From Pseudoclavibacter chungangensis (GTDB lineage Bacteria; Actinomycetota; Actinomycetes; Actinomycetales; Microbacteriaceae), in contig NZ_JACCFV010000001.1 in the NCBI RefSeq assembly GCF_013410545.1, forward strand, positions 2,604,001 to 2,668,000: a DNA stretch of 64,000 nt, read 5' to 3'. Shown piece by piece: positions 46,870-55,587 of the stretch. How positions within the stretch are numbered: position 1 is the first letter of the stretch; each line of letters begins with the position of its first letter. A program made the translations under genes and the position numbers. Under the pieces are notes generated by a model. The model was not told the DNA's origin. It did no database searches and saw only the letters and a program-made list of their open reading frames with translations.

Positions 46870-47808
46870 TCAGGCCTCGAGCGTGCGGACCACGCCCGTG
46901 TCGGGGTCGATGTCGCGTGGGATGACGACGACCGGCACGGGCAGGCGCCGCAGGATGCGCAGCGCCCTGTTGCCGACGAAGATGCGCGGACCGTTCGCGA
47001 GGCGGCTCGAGCCGATGAGCGCGAGGTCGCCCTCCCGCCAGTCGATGCCCTCGATCGCGTCCTCGAAGGACTCGCCCTCGATGACCTCGATCGTCGCGCG
47101 CCCCGAGGCGAGCAGGTCCTTCGACGCCGTCGCGAGTCGTTCGCCCGCGAAGTCGCGCACCGATTGCGTGACCTCGCGCACCTCGGACGGCGCGGCGCGA
47201 TCGACCTGCACGAGCGAGAGGAGCCGGACGGGCACGTCACGCACGATCGCCCGCTCGATGGAGCGACCGATGAGCTCGGCGGCACCGGGCCGCGTGCCGT
47301 AGATGCACGTGATCCGACGGACGGGCCCGGCCTCGGCGAAACCGGCTGGCGCGAGTGCCACCGGCACGGTGGAGGCGTGCAGGAGCGTGTTCGCGACGGT
47401 ACCGATCGTGAAGCGACGCAGGATCGCACTCGCCTGGGCACCGATCACGATGCGGTTCGCGCCGTGCTCCTCCGCGGCCTCCATGAGGCCGTGCGCCTCC
47501 GACTCCGCGAAGCGCTGCTCCACGACGACGTCGATGCCGGCGGGAACGAGCGCCCGCGCCTCCTCGCCCCACGCCTCGAGCTGCTCGAGCACGATCGGGT
47601 CGCTCGCAGGATTGCGCGGGTAGGCCCCGTAGGCGGTCGGCTCGGGCGTGACCATCGTGATGATGATCTCGGTCGACGTGCCCTCGGCGAGGAACGCGGC
47701 GAGCGCGACGGCGTCGTGGCCACGCTTGTCGGCGATGTAGCCGACGACGATGCGCTCGGGCCGCCCCGACCCGGACGCCGTCGCGGCGCCCGCCGCCGAC
47801 TCAGGCAT
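46870..47808 (-). CDS. Tandem universal stress protein (UspA) family protein
   Basis: 312 residues, two Usp domains. The first begins RIVVGYIADKRGHDAVALAA and has RIVIGAQASAILRRFTIGTV, an ATP-binding-type GxxxR…G(S/T) region. The second has LALIGSSRLANGPRIFVGNR and VPVVVIP at the end. The ATG at 47808 overlaps the putrescine oxidase stop by 8 bp, so the two are co-translated. Role unknown; it may respond to peroxide and aldehyde produced by the oxidase. Confidence 0.88.
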   Translation of the reverse strand: MPESAAGAATASGSGRPERIVVGYIADKRGHDAVALAAFLAEGTSTEIIITMVTPEPTAYGAYPRNPASDPIVLEQLEAWGEEARALVPAGIDVVVEQRFAESEAHGLMEAAEEHGANRIVIGAQASAILRRFTIGTVANTLLHASTVPVALAPAGFAEAGPVRRITCIYGTRPGAAELIGRSIERAIVRDVPVRLLSLVQVDRAAPSEVREVTQSVRDFAGERLATASKDLLASGRATIEVIEGESFEDAIEGIDWREGDLALIGSSRLANGPRIFVGNRALRILRRLPVPVVVIPRDIDPDTGVVRTLEA

Positions 47809-49174
47809 CGAGGATCCGCTGGGCCGTCGCCTGACCGATGCGCACCGCACCGTCCACGTGCTGGTAGCCCTCGGCCGCGATGTCCGACGAGGCGAAGAAG
47901 ATCGGGCCGACGGGCTCGTTCTGCAGGGCACCCCAGCGGTGCAGGCCACCGAGGTCGTAGCTCGTGGCGTACGCGCCGCGCGTCCACTCCTCGTTGCCCC
48001 AGTCGCTCAGGTAGAGCACCTGCACGTCGCGCGCCTTCTCGCCGAGGTAGGCCGCGAGCTCCGAGAGGATCGCCTCGCGGCGGTCCTCCTCCGACATCGC
48101 CCAGATGCGCTCGGCCTTCTCGTCCGAGATGAAGCCGACGAGCGTCCCGCGGGTGTCGCCGTGGTTCGTGTTGTCGTAGACCTCCTGGATGATGCGGCTC
48201 GCGCCGAAGCAGGACGCCGACAGCCCGTCCTCCCGCCAGAACGGCGTCCCGTAGACGGCGTGCACCTTGATGACGAGGCCCATCGAGATGTGCTGGTGCA
48301 CGACGTGCTGCATGCGGGGCAGCGGCGGCTCGTAGGAGATGCGCGAGTAGAGGTTCGGCGGCACGGCGACGATCGCGTGCTTCGCGTTCGCGACCATCGA
48401 GTCCGTGCGGGCGGTCACGTCGGCCGCGGCACCGGGGCCGTTGTCGCTCCACTCGAGGAAGCGCACGGGGTTGTTCAGGAAGACGACGTCGTCACCGAGC
48501 TCCTCGGCCACCTGGACCGACACGGACTGCATGCCGCCGACGACGCGCTCGTCGAGGATGAAGTCCTCGTCGATGAGGTTCGAGAACGAGCCGGCCGAGG
48601 CGGCCATGAGGATCGCCTGGAGCGCCGAGAACGCGTAGGCGGGCTTCGTGAGCATGCCACCCGCGATGTAGAGGGCGATGTTGTTCACGGCCTCGTCGTC
48701 GTCGGCGATCGAGTGCAGCCAGTCGTGGAACGAGATCGTGTCGAGCTCGGCGGCGCGCGGGTGCGCCCACGGCTCGGTGGGGCCGATCTCGGCGGCGAGC
48801 TTGTCGAGCTCGGCGATCATCGTGTCCATCGCGGCGCTCGTCTCGGCCGAGACGGGGAACTCGTCGTCGCCCGAGTAGACGTGCCGCTCGCCGGCCTGGT
48901 CGATGTAGACCGAGGCACCCTCGCGGTAGCGCTGGAACGTCTCCTTGCCGAGCTCGGCGACGAGGGCCTTGAGCGCGGTCTGGTCGGGCGAGATCCACTG
49001 CCCGCCGATCTCGATGAACGCCCCGTCGATCGTGTCCGACCAGGTGCGGCCGCCGACGCGGTCACGGGCTTCGAGGACGGCGACCGACTTCCCGGCCGCC
49101 ACGAGGCGACGTGCGGCGTTGAGCCCGGACGGGCCGGCTCCGATGATGACGACGTCGCGATCGATGGTCTGCAT
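47801..49174 (-). CDS. puo: Flavin monoamine oxidase, putrescine oxidase type
   Basis: 457 residues. The FAD-binding motif VVIIGAGPSGLNAARRL is at the N-terminus, and RDRVGGRTWSDTIDGAFIEI is the second nucleotide site. Strong family-specific strings are ALYIAGGMLTKPAYAFSALQ, LMAASAGSFSNLIDEDFILD, VGGMQSVSVQ, AVPPNLYSRISYEPPLPR and SDIAAEGYQHVDGAVR. These match the Rhodococcus/Micrococcus putrescine oxidases closely from memory. It oxidises putrescine to 4-aminobutyraldehyde with release of ammonia and hydrogen peroxide. First gene of a puo-usp operon, divergent from a TetR gene. No signal peptide, so it acts in the cytoplasm. Confidence 0.93.
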   Translation of the reverse strand: MQTIDRDVVIIGAGPSGLNAARRLVAAGKSVAVLEARDRVGGRTWSDTIDGAFIEIGGQWISPDQTALKALVAELGKETFQRYREGASVYIDQAGERHVYSGDDEFPVSAETSAAMDTMIAELDKLAAEIGPTEPWAHPRAAELDTISFHDWLHSIADDDEAVNNIALYIAGGMLTKPAYAFSALQAILMAASAGSFSNLIDEDFILDERVVGGMQSVSVQVAEELGDDVVFLNNPVRFLEWSDNGPGAAADVTARTDSMVANAKHAIVAVPPNLYSRISYEPPLPRMQHVVHQHISMGLVIKVHAVYGTPFWREDGLSASCFGASRIIQEVYDNTNHGDTRGTLVGFISDEKAERIWAMSEEDRREAILSELAAYLGEKARDVQVLYLSDWGNEEWTRGAYATSYDLGGLHRWGALQNEPVGPIFFASSDIAAEGYQHVDGAVRIGQATAQRILDA

Positions 49175-49335
49175 GAACGGTCTCGCTTTCTCGTTCTCGC
49201 TGCCGGGCGGCGGTGCGCGGCAACCGAAATAAATCAGATTAATTTACGCTAACCCGCTCGGTGCCCGCACGCAAGTACCGTGGGATGGGAGAATGCCTGT
49301 TCCACGCTCGACACCCGTCGACGGAGAGGAGCGCG
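49175..49335. promoter_or_regulatory. Divergent puo/tetR promoter region
   Basis: 161 bp. An unusually AT-rich block (AAATAAATCAGATTAATTTA near 49224-49243) in very GC-rich surroundings contains short inverted TAAAT/ATTTA arms. It is the best candidate for the puo promoter and TetR operator. GGAGAGGA precedes the tetR ATG. Confidence 0.55.
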
Positions 49336-50085
49336 ATGGCGACGGAGCCGTACCGCCCCGTGGGACGCCCGACCACGCGGGTACTGAGCCCGCGCCGGAT
49401 CACCGACGCGGCCATGCGGATCGTCACGCAGGAGGGCATCGGCGCGCTCACGATGACGCGCCTCGCGTCGAGCCTGCGCGTGACGCCCGCCGCGCTCTAC
49501 AACCACGCCGCATCCAAGCGCGACATCCTGCTGTGGGTGCAGGACCGCGTCATGGGCAGCATCGACGTCGCGCCCCTCGACGAGGGCCCCTGGTTCGAGG
49601 GGATCGTCGCGTGGGCCGTGAGCTACCGCGAGACCATGAGCCGCTACTCGTCCCTCATCGCACCGATCGCCGTCATGCCGATCGCCGGTGCCCCCGACAC
49701 GACGCGCATGTACGAGCGCGTGACGCTCGCGCTCGAACGCGGCGGCTGGCCGCGACGCACGATCGTCCCGACGATCGTCGCGATCGAGTCGTTCGTGTAC
49801 GGCTCCGCGTACGACACGAGGGCACCCGCCGACATCTTCGACGACGCGGGCGACGCCCCGGCGTTCGCGAGCGCTGTGGCCGCGAACGCCGAGGCGTACG
49901 GGCGCACCGCGCTCGCGGACGTGGCGTTCGAGGTCGGGCTCGAGGCGCTCGTCACGGGGCTCGCTCGGCGCGCGGGCGTCCCGCTCGCGCACGAGCCCGC
50001 GCCCCCGGGGAGCCGGGCCGTCGGACGCATCGCCGGGGTGCAGGTCAGTTCGGACACCGACGACCACGATCGCGTCGCCGGCTGA
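49336..50085 (+). CDS. TetR family regulator, probably of puo
   Basis: 249 residues from the ATG at 49336. HTH: ITDAAMRIVTQEGIGALTMT then LASSLRVTPAALYNHAASKR, the TetR pattern with recognition helix TPAALYNH. C-terminal TetR_C-like helical domain. Divergent from the puo-usp operon across 161 bp, so it probably represses it in the absence of amine substrate. It converges with gabT, with a hairpin between. Confidence 0.88.
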   Translation: MATEPYRPVGRPTTRVLSPRRITDAAMRIVTQEGIGALTMTRLASSLRVTPAALYNHAASKRDILLWVQDRVMGSIDVAPLDEGPWFEGIVAWAVSYRETMSRYSSLIAPIAVMPIAGAPDTTRMYERVTLALERGGWPRRTIVPTIVAIESFVYGSAYDTRAPADIFDDAGDAPAFASAVAANAEAYGRTALADVAFEVGLEALVTGLARRAGVPLAHEPAPPGSRAVGRIAGVQVSSDTDDHDRVAG

Positions 50086-50088
50086 CCG

Positions 50089-50148
50089 CCCGAACGAGTT
50101 CGACGCCCCGGTGCACGCGGAATTCGCACCGGGACGTCGAAGTTCGGG
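50089..50148. terminator. Bidirectional hairpin between tetR and gabT
   Basis: An imperfect long hairpin: outer arms CCCGAAC/GTTCGGG and inner arms CCCGGTGC/GCACCGGG around a loop CGCGGAATTC-like centre. It lies between two converging genes. Confidence 0.7.
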
Positions 50149-50172
50149 CCGGCCGTGGCCGGTCGCGCGGGA

Positions 50173-51528
50173 CTAGCCCTGCGCGCGCACGAGGCGCTCG
50201 ATGACGTCGAGCACCTCCGAGAACAGCTCGTCAGTGATGACGAGCGGGGGCAGCAGTCGGATGACGTTGCCGTACGTGCCGCACGAGAGGAGGACGACGC
50301 CCTCCGCGAGCGCGGCCGAGGTGATCGTCTTGACGGCGGCGGCGTTCGGGGTCTTCGTCGTCGCGCCCGTGCCGGGCTCGACGAACTCGATCGCGAGCAT
50401 GCCGCCGCGGCCGCGCAGCTCACCGATGATGCCGTTCTCGCCGAGCTCGTCCTTGAGGGCACCGAGCCGTTCGAAGAACGTCGCCTCGAGCGCCTTCGCG
50501 CGGTCGAGGAGCCCCTCCTCCGCCATGACCTCGATCGCGGCGAGCGATGCGGCGCACGACACGGGGTTACCGGCGTAGGTGCCACCGAGTCCACCGATGT
50601 GCACGCTGTCGAGGATCTCGGCGCGACCGACGACGGCCGAGAGCGGCATGCCCGCGCCGACGCCCTTCGCGATCGTCACGAGGTCGGGGACGATGCCCTC
50701 GTGGTCCGAGCCGAACCACTCGCCCGTGCGGGCCATACCGGCCTGGACCTCGTCGACGATGAAGACGATGCCGTTGTCCGTCGCGTACTGCTGCAGCGCG
50801 GGCAGGAAGCCGTCGGCCGGGACGATGAAGCCGCCCTCGCCCTGGATGGGCTCGATGAGGATCGCGGCCACGTTCTTGCCACCGACCTGCGCCTCGATCT
50901 GCGCGATCGCGCGCGCCGCGGCGTCCGCGCCGGTGAAGCCCTCGGGGTCGCGGTAGGGGTAGCTCGGGGCGACGCGGTACACCTCGGGGGCGAACGGGCC
51001 GAAGCCATCCTTGTAGGGCATGCTCTTCGCGGTGAGCCCCATGGTGAGGTTCGTGCGGCCGTGGAACGCGTGGTCGAACACGACGACGGCGTCGCGGCCC
51101 GTCGCGTGACGGGCGATCTTCACGGCGTTCTCGACGGCCTCGGCGCCCGAGTTGACGAGCATGGCCTTCTTGGGGTGGTCGCCCGGGGTGAGCTCGACGA
51201 GCTTCTCGGCGACGGCGACGTAGCCCTCGTAGGGCGTGATGCCGAACGCGGTGTGCGTGAAGTGCTTCGCGGCCTCCTGCACGGCCGCGACGACCTTCGG
51301 GTGCGAGGCACCGACGGTCGTGACGGCGATTCCGGCCCCGACGTCGATGAACTGGTTGCCGTCCACGTCGCGGATGATGGCGCCGTCGACGTCCGCGGCG
51401 TAGACGGGAAGCGACGACGCCGTCGCCTTCACGACCACCGCGTCGCGTCGCTCCTGCAGCTCCTTCGACCGGGGGCCGGGGAAGCCGGCCGAGACGTCGC
51501 GACACTGTTCGAGGCGGAACTCGCTCAT
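50173..51528 (-). CDS. gabT: 4-aminobutyrate-2-oxoglutarate aminotransferase
   Basis: 451 residues from the ATG at 51528 (AAAGG upstream). Class III aminotransferase: GAGIAVTTVGASHPKV, MLVNSGAEAVENAVKIAR, VVFDHAFHGRTNLTMGLT, LIEPIQGEGGF, VFIVDEVQAGMARTGEWFG (PLP Asp) and VTIAKGVGAGMPLSAVVG (Schiff-base Lys). The AGMARTG string and length match GabT closely. It converts GABA and 2-oxoglutarate to succinate semialdehyde and glutamate, the step after putrescine oxidase and aminobutyraldehyde dehydrogenase. Divergent from a PucR regulator. Confidence 0.92.
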   Translation of the reverse strand: MSEFRLEQCRDVSAGFPGPRSKELQERRDAVVVKATASSLPVYAADVDGAIIRDVDGNQFIDVGAGIAVTTVGASHPKVVAAVQEAAKHFTHTAFGITPYEGYVAVAEKLVELTPGDHPKKAMLVNSGAEAVENAVKIARHATGRDAVVVFDHAFHGRTNLTMGLTAKSMPYKDGFGPFAPEVYRVAPSYPYRDPEGFTGADAAARAIAQIEAQVGGKNVAAILIEPIQGEGGFIVPADGFLPALQQYATDNGIVFIVDEVQAGMARTGEWFGSDHEGIVPDLVTIAKGVGAGMPLSAVVGRAEILDSVHIGGLGGTYAGNPVSCAASLAAIEVMAEEGLLDRAKALEATFFERLGALKDELGENGIIGELRGRGGMLAIEFVEPGTGATTKTPNAAAVKTITSAALAEGVVLLSCGTYGNVIRLLPPLVITDELFSEVLDVIERLVRAQG

Positions 51529-51727
51529 GTGGAAACCTTTCTCACGCGATACCGGGTGGGCCCGGCGGGATGTCGGCACACGGCGCAGTGTCTCCGGTCG
51601 CATCGGCACGGCTGCACCGCCGTCGCCCCAAGCCTACGCCTGCACGTTCTGGTGGAACATGGTTACACGCACTTTCGGGGCACGGCATCGTGTGCGCACG
51701 CACAGGCGATCCCCTACACTCACGATC
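51529..51727. promoter_or_regulatory. Divergent gabT/pucR control region
   Basis: 199 bp between two divergent starts. It includes the partly palindromic runs GTGTGCGCACGCAC (51690-51703) and GGTGGAACATGGTTACAC (51652-51669) as candidate PucR sites. No riboswitch or hairpin stands out. Confidence 0.5.
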
Positions 51728-53161
51728 ATGACGGCCACCGTTTCGACCCTCCTCGCCGTCCGCGGACTCGGCCTCCGGCTCGCGAGCGGCTCGGGCGACG
51801 CGCTCCACCGGCCGCTCCAGTGGGGCACGTCGACCGAGTTGCAGGATCCCCACCCGTTCCTCACGGGTGACGAGATCGTGCTCACGACGGGCATGCGGCT
51901 GCGCTCCGCGCGCGCGTGCCGCGCGTTCGTCGCGTCGGTCGTCGACGTCGGCTCAGCCGCGATCGGCTTCGGCACGGGTTTCACGCACGAGCGGGTTCCG
52001 GACGCGATCGTCGCGGCCGCCGCGGACGCGGGGATCCCCGTCATCGAGGTCCCCTACGCCACGCCGTTCGCGGCGATCACGCGCTACATCGGCGAGGCCC
52101 GGTCGCAGGAGCAGTTCGCCGAGCTCGAGACCCTGCACCGCCAGCACCAGCAGCTCGTGTCGACCCTGCTCGGCGACGCCGGACTCCCGGGCCTCGTCGA
52201 GCGACTCGCGGCGCTCACGCGCGCACACGTCGCGGTGACGCGGTTCGGCGAGGTGCTCGGCGGCACCCTCGATGTCGACGACGACCGCGTCACCGGGTGG
52301 GACGCGATGCCCGTGTCGGTGAGCGCCTCGACCCAGGCGACCCTCCACGTGTCCCGCCCGCGGCGCAACGAGGCACTCCTCGGCTACGCCCGCTCGCTCA
52401 TCGGCCTCCAGCTCAGCCAGGAGGGCCGACGCATGCGCGATGCACGCGACGCGGCCGGCCAGGTGCTCACCGACCTCATCCGCGGACGGTTCGAGGTCGA
52501 CGAGGTCGAGCTCCGGCTCGGCTCGCTCGGCCTCGCGCCGGGCGGACGCACGCGACTGCTCGTGGTCGAGTCGCGCGGAGCGCGCGCGAGCGAACTCCCG
52601 CGGCTCCCGCTCCCGTCGAGGCTCGGCCAGGCACCGTCGGCGATGGTCGAGGACCGCCTCGTCGTGCTCCTGCCCGCCCGCGATCCCGCGCGCCCGGCCG
52701 CGGAGGCGATCGTCGCGCTCGCGCGCGCGGCCGGTCTCGCCGTTCGGGTGGGGATCGGCGACGCGTACCCCGTCTCGGCGAGCCTGCGCTGGAGCTACTT
52801 CGAGGCCCTCGACGGCCTGCAGCACCCCGACACGGAGGTCGCCGAGGCGTCGCGCCTGTCGATCTCGGCGCTCCTGCTCGCGAGCCGCGACGTGCCCGTG
52901 CGGGAACTCGCGGACGAGGCCCTCGCGCCGCTCGAACGCCACGACACGGAGCACGGTTCGGCGCTCGTCGCGACGCTCGACTCGTACCTGCAGACCTCCG
53001 GCGCGATCACCGAGGTCGCCGCGGCGCTCGGTACGCACCGCAACACGATCCGGTACCGGCTCGATCAGATCGCGGCGCTCACGGGCCTCGACCCGCGCGT
53101 GACGGGCGATGTCGTCCAGCTCTGGCTCGCGCGGGCCGCGCGTCGCGTCACCTCGGGCTGA
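51728..53161 (+). CDS. PucR family transcriptional regulator
   Basis: 477 residues from the ATG at 51728. The N-terminal PucR sensory domain (HPFLTGDEIVLTTGMRL, VIEVPYATPFAAITRYIGEA) is followed by a GGDEF-like central part. The C-terminal PucR HTH shows LDSYLQTSGAITEVAAALG and HRNTIRYRLDQIAALTGLD. PucR proteins control purine, GABA or amine use genes. Divergent from gabT, so probably its activator (compare GabR-like PucR proteins near gabT in Actinobacteria). Confidence 0.9.
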   Translation: MTATVSTLLAVRGLGLRLASGSGDALHRPLQWGTSTELQDPHPFLTGDEIVLTTGMRLRSARACRAFVASVVDVGSAAIGFGTGFTHERVPDAIVAAAADAGIPVIEVPYATPFAAITRYIGEARSQEQFAELETLHRQHQQLVSTLLGDAGLPGLVERLAALTRAHVAVTRFGEVLGGTLDVDDDRVTGWDAMPVSVSASTQATLHVSRPRRNEALLGYARSLIGLQLSQEGRRMRDARDAAGQVLTDLIRGRFEVDEVELRLGSLGLAPGGRTRLLVVESRGARASELPRLPLPSRLGQAPSAMVEDRLVVLLPARDPARPAAEAIVALARAAGLAVRVGIGDAYPVSASLRWSYFEALDGLQHPDTEVAEASRLSISALLLASRDVPVRELADEALAPLERHDTEHGSALVATLDSYLQTSGAITEVAAALGTHRNTIRYRLDQIAALTGLDPRVTGDVVQLWLARAARRVTSG

Positions 53162-53213
53162 ACTCGGGGCGCGGCCAGCGCGGCGGACGTGCGTGCACGA
53201 CCGGCGGTCGTCG

Positions 53214-54914
53214 TCACGCCACCGCGGAGTCGTTCGACGGCCCGACGACGACGAGCTGCCCCGCCCCGGCGTCCGCGAGCGCGGTCGTGAGACTGCCGTC
53301 GACGATTCGCGCGAGCGCACCGCCCGTCGATCGCCCCACGACGACGCAGCGCGCCTCGACGTCGGCCGCGTGCAGCGCGAGCGACCGGCCCGCTGCCGCG
53401 TGGTCGCCGACGCTCTCGAGCACGACACCGCTCGCGGTCACGTCCGTCCCGTCGATCCTCGCGAGCTGCGCCTCGACGACGACGCGTGCCTCGTCGCGCG
53501 TCTCGGGGCTGATCGCGAGCTCCTCGACGACATCGGTCTCCCGCACGTGCACGATCTCGAGCGGCGCCCCGTCGCGGCGCGCGATCGACGACGCCGCGTC
53601 GACGACCGACGCGGCCGCCGCACTCCCGTCGATCGCGACGACGACGGGGCGGACGGGTGCGACGGCGGCGCCGACGAGTTCGAGCGCACCGTGCCCCGCC
53701 TCGGCGCCCGTCGCCGCGGGTTCGACATCGGCCTCACGGTCCTCCGCAGCGGCGAGGAGCCGATGTCCCGAGGCAAGCACCGGGATGGCGATCACGAACG
53801 CGGCGGCACCGACGACGAACGCGATCGCGGGCCCCGACGCATCGGCGATGACCCCGGCGATCCACGGCGCGAGCCCGCCGCCGATGAACCGGACGAACCC
53901 GTAGGCCGAGGAGGCGACGGAACGCTCGACGGGCGAGACGAGCATGACGGCCTGCGTCATGAACGTGTTGTTGACGCCGATGCACGCCCCGGACGCGATG
54001 ACGGCCGTGATGACGACGGCGGAGGTGTCGACGCCGATCGCGATGGCCGCCATGACGACCGCGAGGCACGCGAGGTTCGCGTAGAGCACGGGCACGGTGC
54101 CGAAGCGACGCTGGAGGCGCGGCGCGACGACGACCGCGAAGAGCGCGACGAGCAGGCCCCAGCCGGTGAACACGAGGCCGAGCCGGAGCGCATCGAGGTG
54201 CATGGGGTACGGCGCGTAGCCGAGCATCGTGAAGAAGCCCCAGTTGTAGAGCAGCGCGACGATCCCCATCGTGAGGAGGCCGCGGTGGCCGAGCGCGCGC
54301 AGCGGTGCCGCGAGCGACACCTTCTCGACCGGGGCCGGGGTGCGCGGGACGAACAGGAGCGTCGCGACGAGCGCGATGCCCATGAGCACGGCGACGCCGA
54401 AGAACGGACCACGCCAGCTGAGGTGACCGAGCAGTCCGCCGAGCAGCGGGCCGGCCGCGATGCCGATCCCGAGCGCGGCCTCGTAGAGGATGATCGCGCC
54501 CGAGAAGCCGCCGCTCGCCGAGGCGACGATGACCGCGAGGCTCGTCGCGATGAACAGGGCGTTCCCGAGCCCCCAGCCGCCACGGAAGAGCACGATCCCG
54601 TCGACGGATCCCGCCGAGCCGGCGAGCGCCGCGAACACGACGATGATCGCGAGGCCGAGCGCGAGCGTCCACTTCGAGCCGATGCGGCTCGAGACCCAGC
54701 CGACACCGAGCATCGCGACGGCCGTGACGACGAGGTAGCTCGTGAACAGCAGCGAGATCTGCGAGGGCGACGCCCCGAGCTGTTCGGACATCGACGGCAG
54801 GATCGGATCGACGAGGCCGATCCCCATGAAGGAGATGACGCACGCGAACGCGACGGCCCACACGGCCTTCGGCTGTCGACGCAGGTCGGGGGTACTGCCG
54901 TGCGAACTGCTCAC
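53214..54914 (-). CDS. MFS transporter fused to a UspA domain
   Basis: 566 residues from a GTG at 54914 (AGAGGA upstream). Residues about 15-400 are a 12-segment major facilitator: FMGIGLVDPILPSMSEQLGA, GWVSSRIGSKWTLALGL (motif A type), and LYEAALGIGIAAGPLLGGLL (antiporter motif C). Residues about 430-566 form a Usp domain: PVVVAIDGSAAAASVVDAAS and CVVVGRSTGGALARIVDGS. The fusion recurs in Actinobacteria, with the cytosolic Usp domain probably gating or sensing. A MarR gene lies upstream on the same strand, so drug or stress efflux under MarR control is likely. Confidence 0.9.
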   Translation of the reverse strand: MSSSHGSTPDLRRQPKAVWAVAFACVISFMGIGLVDPILPSMSEQLGASPSQISLLFTSYLVVTAVAMLGVGWVSSRIGSKWTLALGLAIIVVFAALAGSAGSVDGIVLFRGGWGLGNALFIATSLAVIVASASGGFSGAIILYEAALGIGIAAGPLLGGLLGHLSWRGPFFGVAVLMGIALVATLLFVPRTPAPVEKVSLAAPLRALGHRGLLTMGIVALLYNWGFFTMLGYAPYPMHLDALRLGLVFTGWGLLVALFAVVVAPRLQRRFGTVPVLYANLACLAVVMAAIAIGVDTSAVVITAVIASGACIGVNNTFMTQAVMLVSPVERSVASSAYGFVRFIGGGLAPWIAGVIADASGPAIAFVVGAAAFVIAIPVLASGHRLLAAAEDREADVEPAATGAEAGHGALELVGAAVAPVRPVVVAIDGSAAAASVVDAASSIARRDGAPLEIVHVRETDVVEELAISPETRDEARVVVEAQLARIDGTDVTASGVVLESVGDHAAAGRSLALHAADVEARCVVVGRSTGGALARIVDGSLTTALADAGAGQLVVVGPSNDSAVA

Positions 54915-54999
54915 GGACGGATTCCTCTCACTCGGTGATGTGAGGCGGGCCGTCGGTACGGGCGGTCCGTCGGGATGGATCTGGGGGTGACGGCGCGGC

Positions 55000-55464
55000 T
55001 CAGCCCGCGCCGACGACCTCGACGCCGTCGTTCGCCTCCGCGGCCGCAGCGAGCCGTTCGAGCGGCCCGAGCGCCTGGAGGACGGCGACACGATCGTCAT
55101 CGCCGAGCGCGTCGAGGAGGGTCGCGAGGGTCGTCGCACGGCCGGCACGACGCGCCGCGATCGTGTCGCGCCCGGCGTCCGTGAGCGCGACCTCGACCGC
55201 ACGGCGATCCGCCTCGGTCGTCCGTCGCTCGGCGAGGCCGTCGTCGACGAGCCGGGTCACGAGCTGCGTCGCGGCGGGCTGCGAGATGCCGAGACGACGT
55301 GCGAGCGGGGTCACCCGCGTCGGCCCCTCGTGGTCCAGCGCCGTGAGCATCGAGACGATGGACGGCGAGAGACCGCTCGCGGCGGCCTCGGCACGGAGCC
55401 GACGCACGAGCCGCTCGAGCACCCACGAGAGGCGCTCGACCTCGTCACGTGTCACGCGTTTCAT
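55000..55464 (-). CDS. MarR family transcriptional regulator
   Basis: 154 residues. Winged HTH: LARRLGISQPAATQLVTRLV, wing DGLAERRTTEADRRAVEVAL. Directly upstream of the MFS-Usp gene on the same strand (85-bp gap), and preceded by an AT-rich palindrome (55478-55492), it probably represses its own operon and is released by a drug-like ligand. Confidence 0.9.
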   Translation of the reverse strand: MKRVTRDEVERLSWVLERLVRRLRAEAAASGLSPSIVSMLTALDHEGPTRVTPLARRLGISQPAATQLVTRLVDDGLAERRTTEADRRAVEVALTDAGRDTIAARRAGRATTLATLLDALGDDDRVAVLQALGPLERLAAAAEANDGVEVVGAG

Positions 55465-55477
55465 AAGAGATTTATAT

Positions 55478-55492
55478 CATAAGTAAGTTATG
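55478..55492. promoter_or_regulatory. Perfect palindrome upstream of marR
   Basis: CATAA-GTAAG-TTATG lies 13 bp upstream of the marR start; an extra CATAA lies at 55462-55466. The AT-rich sequence in GC-rich DNA marks it as promoter and operator. Confidence 0.65.
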
Positions 55493-55532
55493 CACTTGAA
55501 TCGGACGTGATCCTGCGTCGCGGCCCCGAACG

Positions 55533-55568
55533 CGTCGACGCCCGCACCGTGCGGTGCGGGCGTCGACG
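55533..55568 (-). terminator. Intrinsic terminator after ilvE
   Basis: A perfect 16-bp stem CGTCGACGCCCGCACC with its complement, loop GTGC, 19 bp beyond the leftward ilvE stop. No T-run on that side. Confidence 0.75.
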
Positions 55569-55587
55569 TCCGAGCTGCGCGGGCCGA

